The notes under the pieces: model-generated
The model's input: the letters and a program-made list of their open reading frames with translations, nothing else
The model's database searches: none
Told to the model about the DNA's origin: nothing
From: JBDRCC01 sp043822065 [NCBI: archaeon]
GTDB lineage: Archaea > Undinarchaeota > CAZHTU01
Length of the DNA stretch: 64,000 nt
NCBI GenBank assembly: GCA_043822065.1
Contig: JBDRCC010000021.1
Location: 1-64,000 of the forward strand
Direction: 5' to 3'
Shown: piece by piece, positions 15,657-25,229 of the stretch
Layout of the letters: every line of letters starts with the position of its first letter
Numbering within the stretch: the first letter of the stretch is position 1
Made by a program: the position numbers and the translations under genes

Positions 15657-15779
15657 AGCATCAAGCGCCTCTTTTTTCAGCTCTTTTTCGTTTGGCGTAG
15701 TAATCTCTCTCCTGCACCCAATAAACGCGCAGCCTCTTAAATACCTTGCTATAAGCCAATGGCCCAGGCCGTCATTCCG

Positions 15780-16181
15780 TCAGCGTTTGGCTGGGCGCCG
15801 CCCGGTATCATGCTTTTTAGAATAAATCTTGATTGCCTCGGTTATCATCCCTTTGGGTATATAGCTATACTTTTTCCCCCTGTAGCTAAAAGCCCTGCAA
15901 TTTACTGGATGGCCAGCCAATTGGCAGCAATCCCGGCAATGGCTGGTTTTTAATTTTGAATTTTTATTTACCAGCTTTTCAATATCTACACCATTAATCA
16001 GAACAGACGGTGAAAGGCCGATTTTTGACTCCGGCAGCCTTGTCTCTTTTAGGCAGATCTCCAAGCCTGCGGCGCTTATGGCTTCTTTCAGCTCCTTCAG
16101 GGATAACCTTACAGACGTGTCTGTGGAAGCACACCTCTCGCACGCAGTTTTATCGTAGTACAGGAACTCTACAGTTATCAT
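15780..16181 (-). CDS. DUF2703-like thioredoxin-fold protein
   Basis: This 133-residue protein opens with a beta strand and a CERC redox-type motif (YYDKTACERCASTD). A PSVLINGVDIE segment follows, the cis-Pro region of thioredoxin folds. Two further Cys clusters (SHCRDCCQLAG, NCRAFSY) complete the pattern of DUF2703 proteins. It could bind metal or act in thiol chemistry; the activity is not known. ATG at 16181 is used, as the TTG two codons upstream is less likely. Its codons are more AT-rich than the nearby genes. Confidence 0.65.
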   Translation of the reverse strand: MITVEFLYYDKTACERCASTDTSVRLSLKELKEAISAAGLEICLKETRLPESKIGLSPSVLINGVDIEKLVNKNSKLKTSHCRDCCQLAGHPVNCRAFSYRGKKYSYIPKGMITEAIKIYSKKHDTGRRPAKR

Positions 16182-16250
16182 GCCCAATACCTATCGCGCC
16201 CAACTCCCTGTTCTGGCGTTTAAGCCTCCGCAGATGATGCTGGAAAAGAA

Positions 16251-16323
16251 TAGCCCCGAGCAGATTCGAACTGCTGTCGAGGGATCCAGAGTCCCTAATG
16301 CTTGACCACTACACCACGGGGCT
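16251..16323 (-). tRNA. tRNA-Gln (anticodon CUG)
   Basis: The minus strand folds as a full cloverleaf: acceptor AGCCCCG with CGGGGCT, anticodon stem AGGGA/TCCCT with loop CTCTGGA (anticodon CTG), and T arm GCAG-TTCGAAT-CTGC. No intron; CCA is not encoded. A TAATTAATAAA box lies about 15-25 bases upstream of the mature 5' end. Confidence 0.93.
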
Positions 16324-16366
16324 ACGTGTGCATCTTTATTAATTAGCGCCCTTTATAAGATTTCGC

Positions 16367-17119
16367 ATGAAGCTGGCAAATTTCGCGAGCAGGTACCGGT
16401 TCTATTTCCTCTACGCAGCCCTCTTCCTCCTGCTCGCCCTGAGCATCGGCCCCTCCCTCATGGTCCACATCAGGATAATCTTCAGCCTTTACGGGATATC
16501 ATACGTCCTGAAGTACCAGTGGTGGGCGATGGCAATCTACATCCTCATCTTCTCCTCCGCAGCATTCTTCCTCATGCACCACCCTGCAAAAAAGGGCGAA
16601 TGGAAAAAGCATTCCCTCTACGTCGCGTTCATCGCCGCCCTGTTCACGGAGATGTTCGGCTACCCACTGACAATCTACCTCCTCTCCCCCCTCCTCCCGG
16701 CATCCCCAGCCCAGCAGGCTCCGCCTGTCGTCTTCTCAAGCTCATTCCTCGGCATGCCCTACCAGCTCGAGCTCAACACCTTCGTCGGGTTAGCCGTCTC
16801 CGCCCTCGCAGGCGCGCTGATAATCCTCGGCTGGAAGCGGATATACAATTCCGCGTCCCTCGTCACCGACGGAATCTACTCAGTCGTGCGCCACCCGCAG
16901 TACACAGGCATCATGCTGATAATCTCCGTCTGGGCGCTGGTTTGGCCGACGCTCCCGACCCTTGTCCTCTGGCCAGTCCTCATCTTCGCCTACCGCAGGC
17001 TCGCCCTTTCAGAAGAGGCTGACATGGTTGCGAAGTTCGGAAAGGCTTATACCGAATACAGAAAAAAAGTCCCGGCATTCCTCCCGTACCTGAAGCCAGC
17101 AGAAAGCCGGCGGTGTTAG
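16367..17119 (+). CDS. Isoprenylcysteine/phospholipid methyltransferase-family membrane enzyme
   Basis: This 250-residue polytopic protein has about six membrane helices. Near the C-terminus is the ICMT/PEMT signature: TDGIYSVVRHPQYTGIML, then a helix and an acidic EEADMVAKFGKAYTEY segment. In this superfamily the RHPxY and EE motifs bind SAM and the lipophilic substrate. In archaea the substrate is unknown; lipids, quinone-like or protein thiols are possible. The C-terminus ends in CRRC-like basic residues. It stands alone, divergent from tRNA-Gln. Confidence 0.8.
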   Translation: MKLANFASRYRFYFLYAALFLLLALSIGPSLMVHIRIIFSLYGISYVLKYQWWAMAIYILIFSSAAFFLMHHPAKKGEWKKHSLYVAFIAALFTEMFGYPLTIYLLSPLLPASPAQQAPPVVFSSSFLGMPYQLELNTFVGLAVSALAGALIILGWKRIYNSASLVTDGIYSVVRHPQYTGIMLIISVWALVWPTLPTLVLWPVLIFAYRRLALSEEADMVAKFGKAYTEYRKKVPAFLPYLKPAESRRC

Positions 17120-17152
17120 ATTTATATATCTCCCAGCTACTAATAGTGCAGG

Positions 17153-18115
17153 ATGAATGGCGGGGCTATACTCGTTGCAGTTGTTCTGTTTTTAGCAGCT
17201 ACCTCCATTCTGCATGAATTTACAACCTACAACTACACCGTGCCACAGCCCGAAGGCGCCGGCGAAGATCTGACAATAGGCGGCGGGTCAGACGAGCCAG
17301 CAGCCGATGAATTTGAACCAGTCGATGAACCGGATGAGCCAATAACCAGCGATGCGCCGCCAGAACTGCCCGCAACATTGCTGTTTTCAGACGACTTTTC
17401 AGCATCCCTTGACAATTGGAAAATTTCAGCGGCTCCAAAAATCATAGACGGCGCTGTAAGCTCCGATTCCTTCGTAATAGAGACCTCAACCAGCTTTCCA
17501 AGCAAAAATGGGATAGAGCTCTCCTTCGACTTCCTCTCCCCAAGCAACCCCAGTGGCACATTTACGGTAACCTTCGTAGAAAAGACATTCGCCTCCAATT
17601 ATGCCAAGTTTTATACCGTCACCCCTACCGGAAACCTGGGTTATCACATATATGGGCATTGCGTAACCCCGGCCCCCTTAGTCCATAATCAAGCCGGCCC
17701 AATAGACGGCAACTTTCACTCGTTCATCTTTAGGGCGCACACAAACGGGTCTGCGGAATGGATTCAGGACGGGTACGTGCAATTCCAAAGAAATAACTTT
17801 GATATAGACGGGGATTACACGCTCATGCTGTCCGGCAGTTCATTAATAGGAAGCGCACAACGCGATGAACACAATGTATTCATAGATAATATCAAAATAG
17901 CATCATTAAACGAACCTACCTCGTCCTCCGACATCTGCAAAGCCATTTCGCCCACCCCCGCCAAAAACCCCTGCCCCTACGGCGATTGCCTTTCAAACGG
18001 AATTTGCTGCTCGTCCTATAGCCCCTACTACTGTGAAGGTCATTGTTATTCATCAAGCAACGCCGCAATGTCAGCAAGCCAGGGGAGATGCGTCAACTTC
18101 AGGATAGTCTGCTAG
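17153..18115 (+). CDS. Secreted/membrane-anchored protein with lectin-like domain and Cys-rich tail
   Basis: This 320-residue protein has an N-terminal hydrophobic anchor (GGAILVAVVLFLAATSIL) and a low-complexity Asp/Glu/Pro linker (about 25-70). A beta-rich domain (about 75-260) begins LLFSDDFSASLDNWK, the usual opening of LamG/concanavalin-like carbohydrate-binding modules. The C-terminal 50 residues hold ten cysteines (CPYGDCLSNGICCSS onward), like a knottin. It probably sits on the cell surface. It is followed after nine bases by another surface membrane protein. Confidence 0.7.
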   Translation: MNGGAILVAVVLFLAATSILHEFTTYNYTVPQPEGAGEDLTIGGGSDEPAADEFEPVDEPDEPITSDAPPELPATLLFSDDFSASLDNWKISAAPKIIDGAVSSDSFVIETSTSFPSKNGIELSFDFLSPSNPSGTFTVTFVEKTFASNYAKFYTVTPTGNLGYHIYGHCVTPAPLVHNQAGPIDGNFHSFIFRAHTNGSAEWIQDGYVQFQRNNFDIDGDYTLMLSGSSLIGSAQRDEHNVFIDNIKIASLNEPTSSSDICKAISPTPAKNPCPYGDCLSNGICCSSYSPYYCEGHCYSSSNAAMSASQGRCVNFRIVC

Positions 18116-18124
18116 GCGGAAAAA

Positions 18125-19000
18125 ATGAAAAACACAACGGCATTTATGGTCATTTCAGTTTTAGTCCTCTCTCTGCTTCCCAATATTGCTTCGGCAGATG
18201 CCATCCCTCCGATGGCTGAAGTATACCTTGACTTAGGAAGTGAATACGCCTCAGCCGGAAATTTTTCCATAGAGCTGCTTAGATGCAGAAATTCAACCTT
18301 CGAAACCAGCTATCATATCGACCGCGATGCTGTTGACCTTAACATAAGCATATACGATCCTGAAAACGGCTGCTACTGGAAGCGGGGCAGCCCAGTCGCA
18401 AAATGCCGGAACGAAGTGTGCTTTGTTAACGAGGGCGTGCCCTACGGGAAGGATTTTATGCTGGCAATCTACGCCCCAGCCATTTCCAAAGTGTTTATAA
18501 CAAACAAGCTCAGGGCGGACCTCGGGCGCAACGAGTACCACATTGACCTTTCCGCTATCCTCCCAGAACAGGTTTTAGAAAACGCCACCGGCATCCAGAA
18601 AATAATTGATGTTGAAGTTACCGAAAGTGCTGAATTAAGCGCGTTCACCTATTTTGTGCTTGCCCTAGCCATTACCCTGATCCTCGAATCTTTGGTTGCC
18701 TTAGTATACCTGCCAACTATCAAGCTTAAAAATAAGGCGAATAAGATTCTGCGGTCAATACTCTATGCAAACATTATCTCCCTGCCAGCAGTCTGGATTC
18801 TGGTAGTATCCCTGCCCTTTTTCAGCATAATCGCGTTCGCCGAGATATTTGCCTTTGTCTTTGAGGCTTATTTCATCCATTGGATGAATAAAAAATACCT
18901 GGCGCTCAAGCAGGCGTTCAGGCTGAGCCTCATAATGAACCTGGTGAGCTTCTTTTTGGGCGGGGCAATACTCGTTGGCATCCTCGTGCAGCTAGCGTGA
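18125..19000 (+). CDS. Membrane protein with large extracytoplasmic domain
   Basis: This 291-residue protein has a signal peptide (TAFMVISVLVLSLLPNIASA), then a soluble domain of about 130 residues with four cysteines (LLRCRN, NGCYW, AKCRNEVC). About four membrane helices follow from residue 175 to the end (FTYFVLALAITLILESLVALVYL onward). No enzyme motif. A GGAAAAA stretch precedes the ATG. The same layout (export signal, Cys-containing head, helical membrane tail) suggests joint function with the upstream lectin-like gene. Confidence 0.65.
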   Translation: MKNTTAFMVISVLVLSLLPNIASADAIPPMAEVYLDLGSEYASAGNFSIELLRCRNSTFETSYHIDRDAVDLNISIYDPENGCYWKRGSPVAKCRNEVCFVNEGVPYGKDFMLAIYAPAISKVFITNKLRADLGRNEYHIDLSAILPEQVLENATGIQKIIDVEVTESAELSAFTYFVLALAITLILESLVALVYLPTIKLKNKANKILRSILYANIISLPAVWILVVSLPFFSIIAFAEIFAFVFEAYFIHWMNKKYLALKQAFRLSLIMNLVSFFLGGAILVGILVQLA

Positions 19001-19016
19001 TGCTGCGAAAAGCAGC
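18999..19016 (+). terminator. Short hairpin after the surface membrane gene
   Basis: GATGCTGC-GAAAA-GCAGCGT can form a 5-7 bp stem right at the stop codon. There is no following T-run, so it may stabilise the 3' end rather than terminate. Confidence 0.3.
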
Positions 19017-19072
19017 GTACACGAAGCCAAATACAGCAAACTTTATAAACCGCCGAACCCCCCAGCGGTTCC

Positions 19073-22000
19073 ATGAAGAAGCTCGCATGCCTGCTTTGCC
19101 TGTTCCTTCTCCTTACCCCAGCGCTTGCACTTAGGGAGGGCGACTTCCTGCACCGAGTAGCCTACTACTGGGACATGCAGACCTCTGGCTTTTATGGGTT
19201 CCTCAGCGCCCTCCTTTCTTTCCTTGACGCGCTCGGGGACACCCAGGAGATGGCAGCCGCCCAAATGGGGGCAGCCTACTCAACCTACGACCTTGAAAAT
19301 CTTGCCCTCCCCCCAAGCTACAGCTATAGCTCAGCTAACTACCTGTCAAGCCGGCACCCTCCGACTGACGGCGCCCCGTCCAGCCTCATCTCATCCTACT
19401 GGGACGCCGCGAGAACAGCGAAAGAGGACAAGGTACGGTGCATGTTCAAGCCGTCCCTGTCCGGCCAGTACCTCTACTGCTTCCCAGACTGGCTCAAAAA
19501 AGTCAACGAAACAATAAAAGCAGCGGACTCCACCATGCTCTCGCTTTCAATGGTTCTGGACGGCGACCTCTCCATGCTCATCGAAAACGGCGCAGACGTG
19601 CCTGGCTACACCGGCACCCTGAAGGACTGCGCCGGCGACCTGGCAGAGCTCGCCGACTTGATGAAAGAGGACCCCTACAAGTCCTGCATGAACACAGGCT
19701 ACCGGAGCTTCACTGCATCCGTCCTGCCAGCCTACTGCACCTATGCAAAGGCGCCCCAATTCTCAGAGCGGTACAACGCCGCCCTTGGAGCCAAAACAGA
19801 TTCATTCTTCTTCCTCGTGCTCAGCCGCCACAACAAGTGCAGGCTCGACCTGATAGATGAGGACATCCGTACAGACAAAAAAATAGCCCAAAGCTCGGCT
19901 ACGCTCCAGAAGCTCAAAGCGCGCTTCGCGCCAGCTGAATACTACTGCAACATCACCCAGCACCACCTGCTCCTTCTCAACCCGCCTGCAGTCAGCGAAC
20001 AGAACTCCATCTCTGCCGCCCCCTCCAGTTCCCCATCGGGCACGCCCTCAGAAAACTGCGCCAAAATCCGGGAGCAAATCTCATCGGCAGACTTATCTCT
20101 GGCCGAGCTCGGCAAAACGCCAGTCTTCGGGAGGAAGTACGTCCTTGCAGGCGAGCTCGAATCCGCAGTCAGCCAGATTGAGCCCAACGTCGCATCCCTG
20201 GAGAAGGCTTCCGCCCTCCAGCCGCTCGCAGAAAAGCGCGCCGCAAGCGAGCTTTCCGAGCTTGAGAAAATCCGCGGAAAAATGTCAGAGCTCGAGCGCG
20301 CCGACACCGACAGCTTTTACAACAGCATCCTCATCAGCCTCTCAAAAAAGGACCTTTACTCCATCCTCTCCGCAATCGAGGCGGCCCAGGATTTTAGAGC
20401 GGCATACTCCCCAGCGGAAGAAAAGCAAACTAGCTGCGAGGGGCGCGCCAAGAAGATTTTTGCCTGCATCGGCGGCAGCCTTACCGCGCCCAAGGAGCAG
20501 CTCTTCTTCGAAAGCGCAGACAAAAAAGACGGGAGCGGCTATTCCCAGGAAGGCAAATACTGCGCCGCCCTCTACGGCTCCGGCTACTACCAGCTTGCAG
20601 GGGTTGAGCGCGCCGCAATGCTCGCCTACCCAAGCCTCGAACCCATGCGCAAGGAAACAATCCAGCTTTCATCATTCCTAAATTCCGCCGGGCTAAAAAT
20701 CAGCGACTCAGGCTACGCGCCATACGAGCACTACTTCGCCTCCGGCACCCTCTCCTACCTTGACGCCGCCTGCGACCTGAAGAAAATGCATGCCGCCTAC
20801 TCTTCAGCCTACGCCTCCCTCAACACCACGCTCAGCACCCAGGCAAGCCTCATCCTCAAAAACCTCATCGACTCCTCAGCCGAATACTCAACCAGCAAGA
20901 CAATCTACTCAGACCAGCCTGCCGTAATAAAGCTGGCATTCAAAATCAAAAACCCGACTGCCGCCCCCCTGCCGCCGGCAGAAACGGAAGTCTCCCCCCT
21001 CTACCCACCTGCTGATTCGTTCTACTACGAGCAGGACACCCCAGGCGGCAGGCTCCTGGCGTACTCATCCGGAAAAAGCATCCGGCTCCGCTTCCCGGCA
21101 ACACCGCCCGGTGCCGACTTTGAAGCCGCAGTCTTTTACGAGAGCCAGCTGCTTGAGAACTACGGCGAGGAGTGCACCAAGAAAGCCTACGGCAACGACA
21201 CAATCATCGAATGCCTGCTTGACTATGACTACGACCTCGAAGGATACTCAACCGGCTACACCCTCCTCCTCAGCTACTCAGACCAGCTTGCCGCAATCTT
21301 CGAGGACCCATCAAACCCAGGCTACATCAGCACCACCCCCTACGGCAAAAAGCTCCTGCGGAAGACGCTCTACAACACCGCCCCCCAGGAGGTTCTCCCC
21401 CCTACCAGCACCCTGCCTGCGGTCGAAAGCGCGCTCGAGCTTGCAGAGGCGCTGGAAATCAAGAGCGAAATCACGGGCGGGAACTACACCGCCGCACTCG
21501 AATACGCCGCAACCGCCCTTTTGGAATACCAGAACGGCAACAATGCCTCCGCAATATCAAATGCAAAAAAGGCGCTGGCCACGAAAGTGTTTGACAAGGA
21601 ATTCCTGAAGTTGCTTGATGCCGAGAAAACCCAGATGAAGGCCGGCGTCGACCTCCTCAACGCCGCCAGTGCAGCCCTTGCGCCTTTCGGGAAAGCCGAA
21701 CAGCTCGCAGGCCCGCTCGCCAGCCTCCAACAGGTTTTCGGGAGGTTCACCTCGGCAGTCGAATCCGAAGACATATCAGCCGTCGCGGAAAGCCGCGCAG
21801 AATTCAGGCTCGAGCATGAAAAGGCATACTCCCTTGCGGAATCCCTCGCCAGACAGGCGCTCTCTAACTCAACCTCTTCTGGCAGCATCCTGTCCCTTAA
21901 GGCCAGGGTCGAGGCCGCCGACTTAGAAACAATCGCCAGCACAAGCGTCAAGCCGGAAGTCTACGCATGGGCGAAAAGCAGGGAGTACCAGCAAATCCGC

Positions 22001-22477
22001 GAAAACCTCTTCCAGAAAAGGGACTTTGCCCTCGGCATCCTGAACGGCATTGCCGCAAACCTAACCTCCGCAGACCCTGTCCATGCGCTCATACTCGCCT
22101 CAGCCCAAACCGACGCTTCCCCTGCAGAAAGCTTCCTTCGCGACGTCCAGACGCTCAACGATACAGCCGAGTCTGCCATAGAAGGCACCGCCATCCTCAT
22201 GCGCCGCGGCCTGCTCAAGGGCGACGCAGACCTGCTCTATTCCTTCGCCTCGGGCTCATACGCCGAAGGCAAATACCTCGAAGCAGTAATCTACACCGAC
22301 TACATCGCCGCAGAGAAGAAGTCAACTCCAAGGAGCATCCTCTACACCCTCCTCTCCGCGCCGGCGCTCTTCATCCCCGGCGCCTACCTCTCCCGCAAAA
22401 AGCTCAAGGCGCTCTTCAGCAAAAAGCCTGAGGACGAAATCGGCAGGATAGAGCGCCAGCTCAGAAAGTTTAAGTAA
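19073..22477 (+). CDS. Giant secreted helical protein with C-terminal membrane anchor
   Basis: This 1134-residue protein has a standard signal peptide (KKLACLLCLFLLLTPALAL) and one transmembrane helix near the end (YTLLSAPALFIPGAYL) followed by a basic cytoplasmic tail. The exterior is mostly helical and Ala/Ser/Leu/Glu-rich, with a beta-rich segment about 640-720. Sparse cysteines occur in pairs (KCRLDL, YYCNIT, ENCAK). No recognised domain. A TTTATAAAC box about 25 bases before the ATG gives a leaderless start. The size and topology suggest a surface-layer or stalk component peculiar to this lineage. This is inference from architecture only. Confidence 0.75.
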   Translation: MKKLACLLCLFLLLTPALALREGDFLHRVAYYWDMQTSGFYGFLSALLSFLDALGDTQEMAAAQMGAAYSTYDLENLALPPSYSYSSANYLSSRHPPTDGAPSSLISSYWDAARTAKEDKVRCMFKPSLSGQYLYCFPDWLKKVNETIKAADSTMLSLSMVLDGDLSMLIENGADVPGYTGTLKDCAGDLAELADLMKEDPYKSCMNTGYRSFTASVLPAYCTYAKAPQFSERYNAALGAKTDSFFFLVLSRHNKCRLDLIDEDIRTDKKIAQSSATLQKLKARFAPAEYYCNITQHHLLLLNPPAVSEQNSISAAPSSSPSGTPSENCAKIREQISSADLSLAELGKTPVFGRKYVLAGELESAVSQIEPNVASLEKASALQPLAEKRAASELSELEKIRGKMSELERADTDSFYNSILISLSKKDLYSILSAIEAAQDFRAAYSPAEEKQTSCEGRAKKIFACIGGSLTAPKEQLFFESADKKDGSGYSQEGKYCAALYGSGYYQLAGVERAAMLAYPSLEPMRKETIQLSSFLNSAGLKISDSGYAPYEHYFASGTLSYLDAACDLKKMHAAYSSAYASLNTTLSTQASLILKNLIDSSAEYSTSKTIYSDQPAVIKLAFKIKNPTAAPLPPAETEVSPLYPPADSFYYEQDTPGGRLLAYSSGKSIRLRFPATPPGADFEAAVFYESQLLENYGEECTKKAYGNDTIIECLLDYDYDLEGYSTGYTLLLSYSDQLAAIFEDPSNPGYISTTPYGKKLLRKTLYNTAPQEVLPPTSTLPAVESALELAEALEIKSEITGGNYTAALEYAATALLEYQNGNNASAISNAKKALATKVFDKEFLKLLDAEKTQMKAGVDLLNAASAALAPFGKAEQLAGPLASLQQVFGRFTSAVESEDISAVAESRAEFRLEHEKAYSLAESLARQALSNSTSSGSILSLKARVEAADLETIASTSVKPEVYAWAKSREYQQIRENLFQKRDFALGILNGIAANLTSADPVHALILASAQTDASPAESFLRDVQTLNDTAESAIEGTAILMRRGLLKGDADLLYSFASGSYAEGKYLEAVIYTDYIAAEKKSTPRSILYTLLSAPALFIPGAYLSRKKLKALFSKKPEDEIGRIERQLRKFK

Positions 22478-22497
22478 GCCCCTGATATACTACTCTC

Positions 22498-23217
22498 ATG
22501 AAAATACGGTACCTCGGGCACTCCTCTTTTGAGATAATCCTCCCGAAGCCGAAGGGCGAGGACATAAGAATCCTGACTGACCCGTTCTACTACGGCAGGT
22601 TCCCTGGCAACCCGCGGAAATACGACCCGATAAAGGCGGAGGACGTCTACGACTACATCCTCATAACCCACGAGCACTTCGACCACTGCGACTCCCAGCT
22701 CATCGACGAGATATACTCGGACCGGACAAAAATCATAACCACCCCTGACGCGGCGGCCAAAATCCACCACCCGTGCATCACCATGCTCGAGAACCAGGAG
22801 TACGCCGACGAGAACATAAGCCTACGTGCCGTCCACGCAGAGCACGGCAGCTCGGCGAAGCCAATCGGCTTCATGATAGAGTCCCCGGAGAAAATCTACT
22901 TCGCAGGCGACACCCGCCTTTACCAGAATATCGGGGAAATCCGCGCGCCGTTCCTCGCCTTCCTGCCAATCGGGGGAAGCTTCACGATGACAGTCGAAGA
23001 GGCGTCTTCAGCCGCAAGCCTCATCCGCCCGGCGCACCTCATACCGATGCACTACAACACCTGGGGCGTCATCGAGGCTGACACAGAGGAGCTAAAGGCA
23101 AGGCTGAAGGAAAAAACAGTCGCCACAAAGCTCCACGTCCTCAAGCCCGGGCAGGAAATTGAGCTAACTCCCTTTACCGGGCAGGAAGGGCAGACGTCAA
23201 TGCTGCCGCCTAGTTGA
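22498..23217 (+). CDS. Metallo-beta-lactamase-fold hydrolase (UPF0173 type)
   Basis: This 239-residue MBL-fold protein has YLGHSSFEI at the start and the metal motif THEHFDHCD (about 60). Later come AEHGSSAKPIGFMIE, FAGDTRLY and an IPMHYNTWG C-terminal histidine. This set is that of the UPF0173 metal-dependent hydrolases (YtkL-like). Substrate is unknown. It follows the giant surface protein by 20 bases but looks like a cytosolic housekeeping enzyme. It is convergent with a tiny minus-strand ORF overlapping its last 8 bases. Confidence 0.88.
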   Translation: MKIRYLGHSSFEIILPKPKGEDIRILTDPFYYGRFPGNPRKYDPIKAEDVYDYILITHEHFDHCDSQLIDEIYSDRTKIITTPDAAAKIHHPCITMLENQEYADENISLRAVHAEHGSSAKPIGFMIESPEKIYFAGDTRLYQNIGEIRAPFLAFLPIGGSFTMTVEEASSAASLIRPAHLIPMHYNTWGVIEADTEELKARLKEKTVATKLHVLKPGQEIELTPFTGQEGQTSMLPPS

Positions 23218-23335
23218 GAACATTCCGCCTTTTATCGAGCCAGCACCTGAATTCCGTCTCAGCGACATCCATTTGGCTTTTGTAGAGGAGGTCAATCACT
23301 TCACCTATTTCCATGAACATTTGAACCACCACCAC
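23210..23335 (-). CDS. Possible 36-41-residue protein
   Basis: This short minus-strand ORF (ATG at 23320, or GTG up to 23335) ends with ETEFRCWLDKRRNVLN. A TTTATATA box about 25 bases upstream of the GTG region and a GGAG just before it support expression. The sequence is amphipathic helical and unrecognised. It accounts for half of an otherwise empty 207-base gap. Confidence 0.35.
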   Translation of the reverse strand: MVVVQMFMEIGEVIDLLYKSQMDVAETEFRCWLDKRRNVLN

Positions 23336-23424
23336 TCCTATTCCTGGGCGCTATATAAACCGGAACACAGACCAGCTTGCCGGTAATACAAAAAAGCTAA
23401 GTATCCGCCCGCCATCTTCCAAGC

Positions 23425-24042
23425 ATGCTCATAGAACTCTCATTATTGCTCCTGTGCGCAGCCGCGGCATACCTGCTCTACTCCGATTTCAAATGGGCAA
23501 GCGTAATAGCTTTTGCCTCCCTCCTCCCAATCGCGCTTTACGTCGAGCAGAATGGAATCGCATCAGGCATATGGTCCTGGTCCCTCGGCGGGCCGTCAGT
23601 CCTCCAGGTTCCTATCACTGTAATCCTTTCCTATGCGGTCGGCGGCATGATAATCGCAGCGGTTTCAATCTCCCGCTACGACGACCGTGCGCAGGACTGG
23701 CCTGCGTTCAAGTACGCCCTACTGTTCGGCTTCCTGCTCTACGCCCTCGGCCCCCTCGCCTTCAAGGGCAGCCTCCACTTCCTTGGGAAGTTCATCCTCG
23801 CCTCAGCCATCCTCTACAAGCTCGGCTCAAGGCCCCTCGCCCTGGTCGGGGCGGCGGTTGCGTCTGCAGACTACGCTCTCGAGACTGCGGCGATTTACCT
23901 CGGCGAGCTCACCTACTACACGCCAACCTACGTCCAAGGCCTCCCGCCAAGCATCTTCCTCGGCATGGGGCTCGCGGCGATAATCTTCGGCGGGTTTGCA
24001 ATCATTCTTGACAAAAAGCTCCAGCAAACCAGGCTCCGCTGA
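23425..24042 (+). CDS. Integral membrane protein of unknown function
   Basis: This 205-residue protein has about six or seven hydrophobic helices covering nearly its whole length. Conserved-looking polar positions lie between them (YVEQNGIASGIWSW, SRYDDRAQDW, YALETAAIYLGELTYY). The helix count and acidic residues in loops recall small carotenoid or lipid enzymes, but I see no diagnostic motif, so no function is given. It precedes cdc6 by 45 bases but cdc6 has its own TATA box. Confidence 0.65.
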   Translation: MLIELSLLLLCAAAAYLLYSDFKWASVIAFASLLPIALYVEQNGIASGIWSWSLGGPSVLQVPITVILSYAVGGMIIAAVSISRYDDRAQDWPAFKYALLFGFLLYALGPLAFKGSLHFLGKFILASAILYKLGSRPLALVGAAVASADYALETAAIYLGELTYYTPTYVQGLPPSIFLGMGLAAIIFGGFAIILDKKLQQTRLR

Positions 24043-24086
24043 CGAATACCGGCAGGCTTAAATACCCACTCGCATTCCAGTAATCC

Positions 24087-25193
24087 ATGTCCGACCTTTT
24101 TACAGGCGCCGGCGGGGCAACGGTCTTCCGCAACGAGAGCGTCCTCTCCCCGGAATACCTGCCTGACCAGTTCCCCCACCGCGAGAACCAGATTCAGGAG
24201 GTCGCGAACTGCATCAAGCCGGCCCTTTCCGGCGGCAAGCCTTACAACTGCTTCATCTTCGGCCCGCCAGGCGTAGGGAAGACTGCGGTGGTCAACTTCG
24301 TTTTCAAGGAGCTCTCGGAATTCGAGCGCGTCACCCCAATCTACGTCAACTGCTGGGAGTACAACACCCGCCACGCAGTCCTGTCCAAGCTCCTCAACGA
24401 GATGGGCGGGATCGCCCCGCGCCGCGGGGTCGCGACCGACGAGGTCTTCGACAGGTTCCTCCGCCAGCTGAGGCAGACCACCCCGATAATCGCGCTCGAC
24501 GAGGTCGACCAGCTGATACGCCGCGACGGCTCCCAGCTCCTCTACGACCTTGTCCGCGCAAGGGAGCAGCAGAAAAACTCAAACCTCAGCGTCATCGCAA
24601 TCTCCAACGACCTCTTCATCATGCGCAACATCGACGCAAGGGTCAAGAGCTCGCTCGGGCAGGAGGAAATCAGCTTCAAGCCCTACTCCGAGCGCGAGCT
24701 TGAGGACATAATCAAGGAGCGCCTCGACATCGCATTCAGGAAGGGCTTTTACGAGCCCGCGATAATCAGCCTCACCGCGAAAGAGGCCGCAATGCGCGGC
24801 GGAGACGTCCGCTTCGCCCTCGAGTGCCTCTGGAAGGCAGGGCGAGAGGCAGACAAGGACGGCTCAAAGGTCAAGGCAAGCCACATGAAGACTGTCTTCG
24901 GAAAGACCGGCGACCTGCACGTCGAGGAGATGATACGCAGCCTCTCAGGGCACGAGCGCCTCATCCTCCGGACCATAGCCAAATACCCGGACGCAATCTC
25001 CGGCGAGATATTCACGAAATATTCGCTCCTCACCAAGGAGCCGGTCGCGGACAGGACGTTCCGCAACTACATCTCCCGGCTGGAAACCCTCAATCTGATA
25101 GAGACCCGCCCGACCGGCGAGGGAATGAAAGGGCAGTCGAGGATAATCTCCCTGAAAATCAGCCCGGAGACAGTCATCCGCTCCTCCAAATAG
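24087..25193 (+). CDS. cdc6: Orc1/Cdc6 replication initiator
   Basis: This 368-residue AAA+ protein has Walker A FGPPGVGKTA (about residue 54), Walker B PIIALDEVDQL (about 130), sensor I AISND, and an arginine-containing AAA+ lid. The C-terminal winged helix has YISRLETLNLIETRP. It binds origin recognition boxes and loads MCM. A TTAAATACC box about 25 bases before the ATG fits a leaderless transcript. No origin boxes are obvious in its own short upstream gap, whereas two ORB-like sites lie at the left edge of the window. Confidence 0.93.
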   Translation: MSDLFTGAGGATVFRNESVLSPEYLPDQFPHRENQIQEVANCIKPALSGGKPYNCFIFGPPGVGKTAVVNFVFKELSEFERVTPIYVNCWEYNTRHAVLSKLLNEMGGIAPRRGVATDEVFDRFLRQLRQTTPIIALDEVDQLIRRDGSQLLYDLVRAREQQKNSNLSVIAISNDLFIMRNIDARVKSSLGQEEISFKPYSERELEDIIKERLDIAFRKGFYEPAIISLTAKEAAMRGGDVRFALECLWKAGREADKDGSKVKASHMKTVFGKTGDLHVEEMIRSLSGHERLILRTIAKYPDAISGEIFTKYSLLTKEPVADRTFRNYISRLETLNLIETRPTGEGMKGQSRIISLKISPETVIRSSK

Positions 25194-25229
25194 CGAAACC
25201 TTATAACTTAGTTATACCAAATTACCCTT

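Noticed and set aside
24043-24086. Replication origin next to cdc6
   Set aside because: The gap is only 44 bases, with one TATA box and no ORB-like motif or AT-rich unwinding stretch; the same holds for the gap after the gene.
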